This document shows positions 36,967 through 48,315 of a DNA stretch of 64,000 nt, piece by piece. Position 1 is the stretch's first letter. Each line of letters opens with the position of its first letter. The notes beneath the pieces were generated by a model that was given only the letters and a program-made list of their open reading frames with translations, did not search any database and had not been told where the DNA came from. The stretch is from Kalaharituber pfeilii (lineage: Eukaryota; Ascomycota; Pezizomycetes; Pezizales; Pezizaceae), in the NCBI GenBank assembly GCA_015179045.1, contig WHUZ01000002.1:992001-1056000 (forward strand). Direction: 5' to 3'. The position numbers were made by a program, and so were the translations under genes.

Positions 36967-38806
36967 TGCTGTGGGAGGGACTGAAGAGGAAAGTTCACAG
37001 AGGGGAAGAAGGTACGAAAGGTAAAAAGGGGAGAGATAAGGAGGATCGAGATGTAAGAAGAGAACCGGTTTACTATATCTCAAAATACAAAGGGACAACT
37101 GCAAGACCTGGCAGACAAAATACCCAGATACTATGACCCTCAACGACGGCGATGATGATCCCCTCCTGAGGTTCCCCCCCCCCCTCTCTTCCCACCTCAA
37201 GAAATACCCTTAACCTCCCAGTACCACTTCCTTTTTCAGTAATTACCTCCCCCCCCAATGCCTCAAACTATGTTCGCCCACCGTAGCACTTGGAATGCAA
37301 CCCATGCAGCCGGACGGTAGGAGTCTTGCTCCTTCCTCTTGATCGTGTCTGGGCAAGCAAAATTTAGCTTCGAGTCAGCAACATTGAGAGGCTTTAATGA
37401 TACCTTTTTCATGAAGCCGGATGTTAACGAAGCCACTTGCTTTCTGATTGCAACGCAAGGATCCAGACTTGTTGTATAAATTAGACAAATGCTGGGGCAG
37501 GAGAACTCAAGTTGCGGTCCTTCACCACATTGAGAGAGAACGGAGAGGACTGGAGGCGACATGGTGCTATTACGGTGGATCTAGTGACAAAATGGCCAAA
37601 TATCTTGTCGCCTCGCACCAATGAGTGCGCCATTGTCGCAGGATTCCCTTGCCAGTAAACCACCGGTCAGGCGGTCGTGCTGTTAAAAAAGGTGAAAGCA
37701 AATGAAAAACAGGTTGCCCTGGCTTCTCTAGATTTTACCATATGGAACTGGATGGGACAGCGGCAAAAACGGAAGTCTAGGGTGCTGAGGAAGAAGTGGT
37801 ATGGATTGGAGGCGGTGGAGATGTTCAGCGCGAAGAATTGAAGGTGGCAGAGGAGAAGAGGGGATTGTGTGGAGCGGTAGGAGTAGAGAGATGAGGTTTT
37901 TGGTTAAATTATTTGGTTCCAAACCCTGCGCTAGTATAGTTTCATAATTATAGAAGGTCATACGTTCACAGTCTAAGTATTTGGGCATCTAAGACCCAAA
38001 GTTGGGTATGTTATTTGTTTGTTTCTTACGGAAAAGCATTTGCCCCTTGTGTCTGGTGCATGACATTTTCAATATAGTGAGCAGCTATTGAGGACAATTA
38101 TATTAGGTCGCTATGTAGCTACATTGAGAACAGCGACGGTGCATATACAAGCTCTTTGGGCTCGAGATTGAGCTCCATGGTGCATTCAATCGACAATGCT
38201 TTACTGACGAGGTTGGCACAGCGACCAAGATTCCCCAAACTGGTAACAATGGAGTGCCAAGAACCCCTTTCAGGCTAGCATCAAGTGTAATATATTGACA
38301 GCATATTGTGGAGAGGAATGTTACCAAGAGGAGCAGCTCCCAAGGTAAAGACACAGAAGGTAGATTAAAATGCTATACAATGCAGGTGGATCATTCTTGA
38401 GAAGAGATTTCTAATACACGTAAAAAGTCCTGGTGACATTCTCTGGCTGCTAGTCTGGTTGGTTTGCCTATAGAGCACGTGACGGAAGAGGATGTATATA
38501 AAGGGATCACGGGATTGATTGGATCCATCAGAGGAATTATTTCATTCGAAAATTCCCCTCATCAAAAGGCTCAATTGGCATAAGAGGGTTAGTCAAAGAT
38601 ACCTGGAGATAGCAGCAACAAATACTCAGGGTTTAAAGTATATAAGGATCCATATGTATGGATGCATACATGATCATTTATCATCATCATGACTATCATG
38701 GCTTCTTTTCCCTAGTTTTGGATTAAGCATAAAATCGCTGTGTACTGCTATCCGAATCCCAGTTCGGCCCTTCACAAACAAAACAAAAGAAGGTAAATGT
38801 GGCCAC
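36967..38806. other. gene-free region before the glycolipid transfer protein gene
   Basis: Short open frames only. G-rich and C-rich runs near 37180 and 37250. A TAGTCTGGTTG motif lies at 38451-38461, and CACGTGACGG follows at 38477. No gene recognised. Confidence 0.45.
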
Positions 38807-39665
38807 TTAAATCTTGATGTTCTGGTAGTGGTCGTTCAGGATGCGGACGTTCTTCTCCAGGGCGTTGAGCCACTCAGCCAACTCGGTCTGCACGAGGGCT
38901 TGGTCATTACCGAGTTTCTCATAGAAGGTTTTCCTGTAAGGGCAGGCCTTCATGGCAACGGAGAAAATGCCTTTGACGACAAAGTTGTGGTGCTTTTGTA
39001 GGGTGCCCTTATAGGCGCTGGTAAAGGAGGTGGAGAGCTCCTCTGTGCTGTTGCTGTGGTTGTTGCGGAGGGCTTGAGCAGTGAATTCAAGGCCACTAAT
39101 GTTATCGTGGGGGTCAGTAAGAGGCATTTTCGAACCCCTAATTGGGAGGAGCTATGGAGGAATGGGGGTGCTGACAAGGTAGAGTTAACTCAATGTGGAG
39201 GGCACGTACCGGTTCAACCATAGAAGCCCTTCCGTAGCAGTCTTCTTGCCTGCTTTCTGCTCTGCCGTAGTGAGCTTTTGGAGAGTGTTGGTAGTGTCTC
39301 CCCCTATCTCGTTCTGGGCGTTCCTGATTTTCTGCAGAATTGGATTCAGCCCCTTAGCTGTTTCTCGGTGTATCATTTGAAGGCTTTGCCAGTCAAACAT
39401 ACAGTAATATTTCCGGTCATATCTGATTGAACAGGCTTGAAAGCAGCGGAACCCAGCAAGTCTGCATTTGCAATTCATTATCAATTTTGTTCTGGAAAAG
39501 CAGTTCTCGGAGCCTTATTCAGGGGGTGGGCAACAATTCAAACCCACCAAAGAGAGTAACGACAGATTCCGCGGCTTCCAGAAACTCAGTGGTGTTGATT
39601 CCATTGTTTTCATCAACGGTAACATTCTTAAAGCTGCGCTTCGCGGTGTCAAAGAAAGTGGTCAT
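38807..39665 (-). CDS. het-c2: glycolipid transfer protein, HET-C2 type
   Basis: Small cytosolic protein that moves glycosphingolipids between membranes; the Podospora homologue het-c is a heterokaryon-incompatibility locus. Four exons: 39665-39548 (MTTFFDTAKRSFKNVTVDEN...TTEFLEAAESVVTLF), 39461-39403 (DLLGSAAFKPVQSDMTGNIT), an exon ending at 39210 (QKIRNAQNEIGG...TATEGLLWLNR) and 39095-38807 (GLEFTAQALRNNHSNSTEEL...NDHYQNIKI). With a 50-nt second intron (39353-39402) the phases sum to 202 aa, close to known HET-C2. The headgroup-binding aspartate and asparagine (DMTGN), the tryptophan (LLWLNR) and the histidine region (LQKHHNFVVKGIFSVAM) are present. The lysine normally three residues after the asparagine depends on the unclear second intron junction. 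Confidence 0.85.
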
Positions 39666-40036
39666 CGTGAATGTTGCTGTTGTTGGGTTTTAGTTTCTGT
39701 AGAGTACTGTACTAGTAAGGTGTTGTTGTCCCTTCTGAGGTTCTCAATTTATATGGCGCTAAGCAATTGGCTGAGCTTGCTCGTAAGTGGATAAGCTTAC
39801 GCCTGAAGGATGAGCGCTATGATTACAATATCATACTAGCCGGACTATGTTAGGCCTCCTCACTTCCAGGGTAATGTTCAGTCAAAAAGCTACAGGTGTG
39901 AACCCCCTAGTTTGGCGTTGATGCTACAGGGTATATTATTGTTTGGTAACTAGAATATTAGAATATTAGTTTCGAGGCTACGATTAATCTACAGTAAATA
40001 TAATTTTTCAATTAAGGGTATAATGCTGGACAAAAG
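39666..40036. other. intergenic region, promoter of the glycolipid transfer protein gene
   Basis: About 370 bp between the HET-C2 start and the GST-like pseudogene. No coding signal. Confidence 0.4.
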
Positions 40037-40094
40037 CTATAGCGCGTTGGCGATCTGCATACGGAGTACTTGTTTTGAGCACATGCATAGATGC

Positions 40095-41357
40095 TTAAAG
40101 CCTTGCTCTTGAGCGCGTATCTCTCTGTGCAACAAGCAAATTCTGAGCACGACGAATTTTCCACCCTGACCGCCGCCAATCATCAACACAGGATTGCCAA
40201 GTCTGAAGCATCTGCTCACCGCCAACATCCTTAAGCCATTTATCACAGGCTTGACGCTGCTCAGGATATTGGTACATACTGTATGTACGATCATTGATCC
40301 GCTGAAACATCCACATTGCATGGACATCAAGATTACGGTCGCTTCGAACTTCCTCATTACCAGCATGAAGAGAGAATGTATGCGCACCAAGGCTGCGAGG
40401 TAGTTTGAGGTGATTCAAGGTCACTTTTTTTTGGAAATGTATTCTGCTGTGCGTTTCAGTGTATCCCGAAGGACCGGCAGGTAATCGTTGAGTAATAATC
40501 TTGCAATATTCAATGTCGTTTCTGGTACCTCATCGTCCTCTAACTCAGATGGGCGAGCACTATTCCGTAGCATGCCATACGTCGTTTCCCAGGTTTTCTC
40601 TTCTTGATTCCAGCGGACTCTATCTTTGTTTGCCCATACAGCATGACCCGTCACCCGTTCAATCCATTCAAAGACTAAAGGCGCTTCTGTTTTGATAATG
40701 AAATCTGGAACTGGGTCTCTCCCTAAATGGGTGTAGAACGTGCCAATGTGCCCAATGTCTACCAAAGTGATGACATTCCCTAAGAGAAAGGGGTATTTCT
40801 CGAAGTGAAATGACATTAAATGGATGAGTTCATGAAACTGTCTGTTTATGATTGGTATAGTCACAGGGATAATCCCTAGGATACGACAGAGGGCCTTAAA
40901 TCTAGCTCCCGCCTAATAGGTGTCAGAACTTGCTCAATATGACGAAGAAAATCGCACCTTTTCCCCAATTGCCATTAATTCGTCTAAGCTGGCGTCCCCT
41001 CCAGTGGCGGCGTTCGCGAAATCAAATTGGAGAAGCTTCTCCTGCCGCTGATACCTTCTCCCCATCTCCAATACATTACCTGTATAACAAGGGCCATTCG
41101 TCTGCTAGGAGCTTAAAAATCATGCTTACGAATGCACGCCATGGTGTTGATGGGACTATTGCATCAGTTGACAATGCAACTCCAATTTTTTTCTCAGGTA
41201 GGTATGTTCTTTTGAAATAACCAATGATTTCTTTTGTGTCCTGTATGACTCGAAATCCGAACTCTTCCGAGCCCTGGGGGATAAGTAAGACGAGTATCAT
41301 GTTTATCTTGGCTTTCGGTTTGACGATGGTCTTGAAGATGTCACTGGATGCCAACAC
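40095..41357 (-). pseudogene. glutathione S-transferase-like gene, frameshifted
   Basis: Recognisable GST-fold protein broken by several frameshifts. The N-terminal thioredoxin-like part reads FRVIQDTKEIIGYFKRTYLP, then STPWRAFVSMIFKLLADEWP. A MYWRWGEG string follows in a shifted frame, then YQRQEKLLQFDFANAATGGD in a third frame, so two shifts lie within 41050-41090. A normal intron (GTGCGA...TTAG) joins AIGEK to AGARFKALCRILGIIPV. The C-terminal GST domain is intact in frame: KYPFLLGNVITLVDIGHIGT, YTHLGRDPVPDFII. It is cut at a T-run (40424-40432), after which LPRSLGAHTFSLHAGNEEVR continues in another frame. There is no ATG near the expected N-terminus. The layout fits the larger two-domain GST-like proteins with a HYRW-type motif, not classical detoxification GSTs. 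Confidence 0.62.
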
Positions 41358-42169
41358 TGCAGCTCATAATGAGTATTTACTCTACATGAAGCAATTCGTT
41401 ATACTAGAACTATTAGAAAGGACCACAAACTCACATTCCTTGAATAGAACTCCTTTCCATTTCATGTATGCTCGCGCCCTATCGCCTAACTCTTCATTTA
41501 TTTTGTCTGACAGGAAGTGGGCTCTGCAATGCATTGGGGCACACACTTGCCAGTGATCAGGCTGAATGGCATCCCGATGAGGATATAATTGCTATTGCTG
41601 GACATTTTGAACATCTGATGAGCCCTTTGTTTCGAACGTCTGTTGGGCCTTAAGGATTCTGCTGCAGATCTGGTTACAAGACTGGCTGCAGATGTGCTTG
41701 GGCCGAGCTAGCTTGTTGAACACCCTAAGTACCCCCAATTAGTTATCACTAGGTAAATGCATGATGACTATGGCCGAGGTACTTGCTGGCTCCGGCTCGT
41801 GGCTGATACCAGGGTATGCTAAGTTTCAGCTATGAATACCTTATGTTAACCTGAGACCTCTGGCTACTGTATCTGCAGAAGCAATATCAGCCTTGGCGCT
41901 GTGGCCCCTCCTGCTTCGAAGGGTTAGGGCTCTGACGCCAAGGATCCTTTACATATCGTAAATTTTGCGTTGGCCATTTCTTTTCTCCACTCATCTCATC
42001 TCCCTAAGCACTCTCTTGCTTTCCTCAACGAGAGACCTTTTTTCCATACTGGCCCGCAACTTTTACCGTCACAAGCACTCTGTTGCTGTGCTCAATTAGG
42101 GTTCGTGTGCTTGCTTCTGATCAGCACCCGCGTTCTCTCGCTTCAGACGTCGCTTGGGTGGACTGAGCC
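41358..42169. other. intergenic region, promoter of gid8
   Basis: No coding signal. T/C-rich from 41970 on, as expected upstream of the rightward Gid8 gene. Confidence 0.45.
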
Positions 42170-43371
42170 ATGGTTGGTACTTCCCCCGTGTCTCTCTTAT
42201 GAACTATTCGGTTGAAAGGCCATATGCTAATGCACGTTCAGGCTTCAGCGGCTTCTGGATCTGTGAAGAGGGCAGGTGGGCCTGACTGGGAGAAGCGAGT
42301 GGATGATGTCAAAGTCTCAAAAACGTAAGGATATTGTCTTATTATTTTGCGATCCTGTCGAGATATGATGCGACAAAATATCAAGTTGGGAATCTCTCCG
42401 AAATGCAATGTGGAGAATAATTTTACTTGGTTGCCTGATTCTCAAGCCAATGTCTCATTATTATGTGTACGTTAACAGCAAGATCCACTCACTAACTTAT
42501 TACAGAGATTTGAATTATTTGGTCATGAATTATTTGATCATTGAGGGATATGAAGCTGCAGCATCAAAATTTGCACAGGAGGCCAACCTATCTCCACAAC
42601 TTCAATTTTATGGTATCCAGGAACGAGTGCAAATTAGGAATGCAATTCACAGCGGAGATATACAAACAGCAATCGAAAGAATTAACGAGTTATACCCCGA
42701 GGTAATGCCGATCACAATGCTTTTTAAATTCTCCCCACCTAACTCCCTTCACTGCAATGATTAAACCTATTCATGCACCACTCTCAGACCTTTCAAAGTC
42801 AGTGATGAGACAAAACCAAAAAACTTCAGTCTTCAAAATGAGCAAACCCACTTTCCCAATTACTTGAATCTCGCATATTTCGCTTGATTGGGTGCTCTTT
42901 ACTAAAATCATCCATGGCATTTAGATACTTGATACAAATCCGTCACTTCATTTTTCATTGCTGCGACTACAGCTGATCGAGTTAATAAGAACTTGCACAG
43001 CTTCTCCAGATGTTGATATAGGACCCGCTCTTTCCTTTGCAACTACCCATCTGGCTCCACGTGCTCCAGATAATCCGGCATTCTTACATGATTTGGAGAG
43101 AACTATGGCCCTTTTGTGTTTTCCACTGGACAGTTTAGCGCCTCCCCTCGCTGAATTGATGGATCCTGCCTTACGCCGAAGTGTTGCCTCGAAGGTCAAT
43201 GAGGCTATCCTGGAATCTGAAGCATGGATGAAAGAAGCTAAAATAAGGAGCTTGGTGCGACTGCGTGGCTGGGCAGAACAGAGACTGCGCTCAGAGAAGC
43301 GGGATGCCCCATCTCTGAGTTTGGGCATAGACATCGATGGCAATGCTTTGTCCGAAGCTATGGCAACATAA
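42170..43371 (+). CDS. gid8: GID/CTLH ubiquitin ligase subunit Gid8
   Basis: Scaffold subunit of the GID/CTLH E3 ubiquitin ligase, which in yeast marks gluconeogenic enzymes for degradation. Four coding exons fit in phase: 42170-42172 (ATG only), 42242-42324, 42506-42701 and 42925-43371, giving 242 aa. The protein starts M-ASAASGSVKRAGGPDWEKR. The LisH motif is DLNYLVMNYLIIEGYEAAAS (about residues 29-60). The CTLH/CRA part includes QFYGIQERVQIRNAIHSGDI, NELYPEILDTNPSLHFSLLR and DNPAFLHDLERTMALLCFPL. The end is DGNALSEAMAT. Length matches the family (about 230-270 aa). The start codon is followed directly by a 69-nt intron (GTTGGT...GCTAAT...TTCAG); splicing at the nearby GTACTT would lead to an early stop. 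Confidence 0.9.
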
Positions 43372-44077
43372 ACATTCATAATATCTTTTCTTTGCTACTT
43401 TGAACCGCATGACATTTGATATGTCTATTGTGCTAGCTTATGCAAGCACATCGAAATTCATGATGGGTCAGGTCGTCATTTGCTGTGGGAGTTGGCTTTG
43501 CCGCTTGGTTTTATCTGGTCTCGGATGCAAGGCGCATGGTTGGCGTTTTTTTTTTTCCCCGCTCAAGTTCTTATGATCATAGCTACTGCTTCGTCTACGA
43601 TAATTCACATAATGCTCTAAAACTTTTTTCGCGACTCGTTAGAAGAGAAGATCGAAATATCGAGCTCCTAACACGTGAAGGTCTGCTCTCGCTCGAGATG
43701 AAGTCGCAAGTGTAGAAATGGCGCGGTCTCCGCACCCGAACTTCCTGCAGGCTGATTTTGCTCCTTGCGATGGCCCGCCCCGAAGGCTGGTTGGTTCAGA
43801 ACACAAGCTTCCGGGACGCCCACGTGAGCATGATGCACCCCCTGGCAATGATCCACAGCATTTGCAGGCGTTAGGCGACATCCCACCAGCCAAGCCGTCA
43901 TCAAGCTCCCAAACAAGCTTGCTGGGATCGCTACCTGCTCCGGTTCCGCAGGAACGGGCGGAACCTGAGAGCACTCCCGCCAGTCTAAAGTATAAGTAAT
44001 ACTGGTGGTACTTAACGTCATTTTGTCCTCTTGATCCCGCATCCCTCGTTTGTGTCTCTTTGGCCGCAGCTCACCAG
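43372..44077. other. intergenic region between gid8 and the NADH dehydrogenase gene
   Basis: Holds the gid8 3' flank and the promoter/leader of the next gene. 43700-43990 is GC-richer and open on both strands (for example PHPNFLQADFAPCDGPPRR on plus), but without start context or a known family. I regard it as leader or promoter sequence. Confidence 0.45.
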
Positions 44078-46687
44078 ATGTTCACACAGCGAGCACTAAG
44101 CTCCCTAAGAGTTGGCGCCAGGCGAACGGGCGCCGCTTGCCCCGTCCGCTTTGGGAATTCATCGACTAGAATCTACCCATCTCCACCTCTACATCGGCAG
44201 ATTCAGACTCGAACACCGTTAACTACACTGTCTACAGCTCGACCGCAGTTGAGAACTTTGGAAGCTGCTCGTATAAAAAACGCGCGCGTGCATGCGACGA
44301 CGGCGAGAACTCCACTGAGAGAGCGTGGGCGGATTGCTCGAGCGATATATAGGACTCTCGCGTTTTGCGGGTTGGCGGGTATCACAGTTAGTGGTCTAAT
44401 TATTGCCTTCTTCCTCTATGATGCAACTACATATAAAAATGAGGTGGAGGCGCACGATATACCCATTCCGAAGATTGCTTTGAACCCTCGGAGAGGAGGC
44501 CCAAAGAACCTGCCCATTGCGGAATACCTGGTGGATGATGGGGACTCGGAAGACCAGGTCAAGCAAATGGCAAAGCCGAAGCTGGTGATACTTGGATGTG
44601 GTTGGGGGTCAGTGGCATTGCTCAAAAATCTCAATCCCGACAACTACCATGTAACAGTGGTATCCTCTGACAACTACTTTTTATATACTCCTCTTCTTCC
44701 AAGTGCTACCGTTGGGACATTAGAGCTTAGGTCGCTCGTTGAGCCAGTGCGGAGGATTATAGCAAGGGTTAAAGGACATTTCTTGCAAGCAAAGGCAGAG
44801 TCTGTTGACTTTAGCTCTAGGTTGGTGGAAGTCACTCAGACTTTACCGAATGGAGAAACCCGCAACTTTTATATCCCTTACGATAAACTTGTGATTGCCG
44901 TTGGTAGGTTTTTACATTCCAGGCTTCTCGTGAGAGTGTTCTGCAGCGTGTCTCATATCTTTGATGTTTATAGGTTCCCAGACAAATACCCATGGCGTTG
45001 AGGGTTTGGAACATTGTCATTTTCTCAAGAGTATTAATGATGCTAGACTTATACGCAGAAAGGTCATTGAGAATTTCGAACGAGCTTGTCTTCCAAGCAC
45101 AACCGACGAGGAACGCAGGAGACTTCTATCTTTTGTGATATGTGGTGGCGGTCCAACTGGCGTCGAGTTTGCAGCTGAGCTATACGATATGTTGAATGAA
45201 GATCTTACTCTCCATGTTTGTGCTACTACATAATCCGCTACTACCACCGTGAATAGTCTGTATTGACCTGAGTTTAAGTACCCAAAAATTCTGCGGAATG
45301 AAGTTTCTGTACATATTATCCAGTCACGCGGACATATCTTAAACACCTATGATGAAGCACTCTCAAAATACGCAGAGGTATGACGATTTTATCAAAATGA
45401 GGGTTATATTTAACTTTGATTTTAGGAGAGATTTGCTCGTGATCAAATTGATGTTTTGACAAACTCCAGGGTTCAGAAAGTCGAAGCCGATAGGATACTA
45501 TTTACTCAAAAAGACGAAGCTAGTGGGAAAATTATAACGAAGGAATTACCATATGGACTGTGTTTATGGTCGACTGGGGTTGGTAAGTATTGCCTTAGGT
45601 ATTATTATAGCAGTTTTCTGACTCTTTCCTCCAGGTCAAACTAAATTTGCGAAATCGATTGCAAGCCAGCTAGGAGTACAGAAAAATAAACATGCATTGG
45701 AGACGGATCCTCACCTTCGGCTTCTTGGTACTCCACTCGGCGATGTTTATTGTATTGGTGATTGCGCGACGGTGCAAAACAATATTGCCGACAATATTTA
45801 CACATTCTTGAGGCAAGTTGCCTGGGAGACCGGAAAGGATCCGGAATCATGCCATCTAGACTTCTCCATGTGGAGAAATGTTGCAGGTACCCGGCTTCGG
45901 CATTCGTCTTATCTTGATGAAGCTAACATGCCGCAGCTCGTATACGCAAGCGCTTTCCACAAGCTACCGATCATCTGAGGCGCTTGGACAGATTGTTTGA
46001 GAAGTACGATAAGGATAAATCTGGTATGGCAAATGTTCAGCTTCAGTGATTCAGGGGCACTTTGAGTATATTGGGATTTTTGCCAACTATTCAACTACAG
46101 GGACTTTGGACTTTCATGAATTGAAGGAGCTTCTTTCGCAGATTGACACAAAATTGACTAGTTTGCCTGCTACCGCACAGCGGGCACACCAACAGGGGTG
46201 GGTTTCCCAATGTGGGCACTAAACAACGGAGTAACTGACAACTGTATTACCCCAACGCAAATAGACAATATCTTGCTCGAAAGCTCAATAAGATGGCCCA
46301 GGCCATGCAAGGTCTAGCCACAAATGAAGTATACGATGGTGATCTTGATGCTACTGTGTACAAAGCGTTTGCATACAAGCACTTAGGCAATTTTGCATAT
46401 ATTGGCAATGCTGCGGTCTTCGACTACAAAGGCTGGTCAGTGGGCGGCGGGCTGGCGTTTATGTATCTGTGGCGGTAAGGCTCTCTCGGGGTGACCAACA
46501 GCCGACATGCTGACATTGGTGCCCCTAGCTCGGTGTATTTTACGCAGAGTGTGAGCTTGAGGACTAGAATGTTGTTGACTGTGGATTGGTCAAAGAGAGC
46601 GCTGTTCGGTAGAGGTACGCATGAATCAGTGATACATTTCAAGTCACCACTAATACGGTTACTGTGCCAGATATGACAAGCTTATGA
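44078..46687 (+). CDS. nde1: external alternative NADH dehydrogenase with EF-hand
   Basis: Rotenone-insensitive type II NADH:ubiquinone oxidoreductase of the mitochondrial inner membrane, facing the intermembrane space. Ten exons sum in phase to 690 aa: 44078-44903, 44974-45215, 45279-45377, 45426-45582, 45635-45886, 45937-46023, 46101-46197, 46265-46474, 46529-46614, 46671-46687. The N-terminus (MFTQRALSSLRVGARRTGAA) is a basic mitochondrial presequence, followed by a membrane segment (LAGITVSGLIIAFFLYDATT). The FAD site is KLVILGCGWGSVALLKNL, the NADH site VICGGGPTGVEFAAEL, and the second FAD motif VYCIGDCATVQNN. A complete EF-hand, DKDKSGTLDFHE, is inserted before the C-terminal region, which implies calcium control. 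The C-terminus (VYFTQSVSLRTRMLLTVDWS, LFGRDMTSL) is the usual membrane anchor. No defect seen. Confidence 0.94.
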
Positions 46688-47467
46688 AATGGTTATATCT
46701 ATTTGAGTGGACTGTGGAGATGGGTTCCTTTACCAACGTGTAGTCTCAGATGCATTTTGCCTTATTTTAGGCAAGATAAACATGAATTTGTGACCATTTT
46801 CTTGTGTTCTTTGAATACGGCGCGTAGGCTCACGGACACAGCAACCTCACTTCGTTCCAGATCTAATGCAGTGGCTTTCTGGACGAAAAGTCGTTTTGTA
46901 CTGATCGCATATTTTCTTTTGATGAACCTCTCAAATCTGATATTATCACAAAACAGTGCCTGAGAAAATGACAAACTTATAAAGTAGAATCCGAAGAAAA
47001 GAATTTGGTACATATCGTCAATGTCTGATGACGTCACTAATGAGGGTTGTCAAACTACATGCAGAACATAAAATTGTGTGGCGCTGTGTGCACTACCTAA
47101 TTAGGCTGAATTTATTGACAACGCCCCACGTAACTCGCATGAGACTGATGTTTACACCGCTGTAAGATGTAGTTACTCATCATACTTTCTTCTCAATGCC
47201 TCTCGTATACGACAAAGCTCATCTGTCTGACATCTCTCTGATATGCCACGGATCAGTAAAAGGACATTAGTACAGCGAGCGTTAACAAATAAGTACCACA
47301 GAAGATATTAGCATACTTCTTGCGCTCAATTCGGATTCAGAGATCTTTACGATGACCTTGAGATATATATGATCTGGTTGCAGCTCATTGATACCGCATG
47401 CGGAATCGGCGTGCAGGGCGCTATGAAATAATTTTCTTGACACTTGGATTTACCATTGAAGACTTCA
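46688..47467. other. gene-free region downstream of nde1
   Basis: No coding signal; contains the nde1 3' flank. Confidence 0.4.
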
Positions 47468-47896
47468 TTACTTGCACTCTTTCTCGTATGCATCGAACTT
47501 TGGAGATTGACGAGTCTGAGGAGCCTGAAGAGTCTCCGGAGGGTCCGCTGGGAGTGTGAGGGAGTGGAACAGCGCGTCGAAGAGTTTATCATTATTCGAG
47601 CAATGTTCTTCATCCAGCATTTGCCATGATCTTGGGTATTCGCTCTTCTGAATTAATCTTGAGCTATACAGTACGAGTTTCTGCTTTAAGCCATTGTTCC
47701 TCCAATTCGTTCGGCCAGGGGCGCTTCGAACCGGCGGTGGAGAAGGTTGGTGGAGCGAGTGTGCGTGGTGGGGTGAAGGAAGATGATGATGGTGGTCGCG
47801 TGAGGGGGTGCTTCGGAGGCTAGGGCAGAGGATGTTTCGGAGGATGGGGCAGGAGAGGCAGGAGACGGCTAGCGATGGCATTTCTGCAGTTGTCAA
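47468..47896 (-). CDS. small hypothetical protein (142 aa), doubtful
   Basis: ATG-started frame reading MTTAEMPSLAVSCLSCPILR, then a His/Ser/Pro-rich part and a more protein-like second half (KLVLYSSRLIQKSEYPRSWQ, DEEHCSNNDKLFDALFHSLT). The first part is basic and could be a mitochondrial presequence; that is a guess. I do not recognise a family. A frameshifted or spliced version of a known small gene is possible, as is chance. Confidence 0.25.
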   Translation of the reverse strand: MTTAEMPSLAVSCLSCPILRNILCPSLRSTPSRDHHHHLPSPHHAHSLHQPSPPPVRSAPGRTNWRNNGLKQKLVLYSSRLIQKSEYPRSWQMLDEEHCSNNDKLFDALFHSLTLPADPPETLQAPQTRQSPKFDAYEKECK

Positions 47897-48315
47897 AGGC
47901 GGCTGTATGAACGGAGGGGTGGTACTAGTAAGTGGGCCCAGGCGGTGAGGGTATGGTAAACCCTGAACTGCTCGAATCCGAATTGTCTACTAGAATTTGC
48001 AAAAGGTGCTGCCAATTACCAATACAATGAGCGGCCAGAGTCCGTAATGCCCATCTCTCTTGGTGTCGGTCCCATTTGTCGGTGAGAGCAACAGAGCTAA
48101 CCTAGTGGCGTATGGCGTGTGCCCGTGGCTGGATATTTATTCATCACGTGATGTTTCTAAACTTCTTACAGTTGGAGAAATTGAGAGAAACAACAGTATC
48201 ATACAACTAGTCCAAGCAAGATAAATGAAGAAAAGTATCGAGACAGAAAAAAAAGCGTAAATCGAGTAGTTTTCGTTATCGGAGTAAAAAAAAAAAAAAA
48301 AAAAAAAAATTACAA
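47897..48315. other. intergenic region with poly(A) run downstream of vps5
   Basis: AT-rich, with CATCACGTGATG at 48144-48155 and a run of 24 A at 48286-48309, only 7 nt beyond the vps5 stop codon. No gene seen. Confidence 0.45.

Noticed and set aside
43718..43999. 93-codon plus frame and 111-codon minus frame upstream of nde1
   Set aside because: Both strands are open through the same GC-rich leader; neither shows conserved features.
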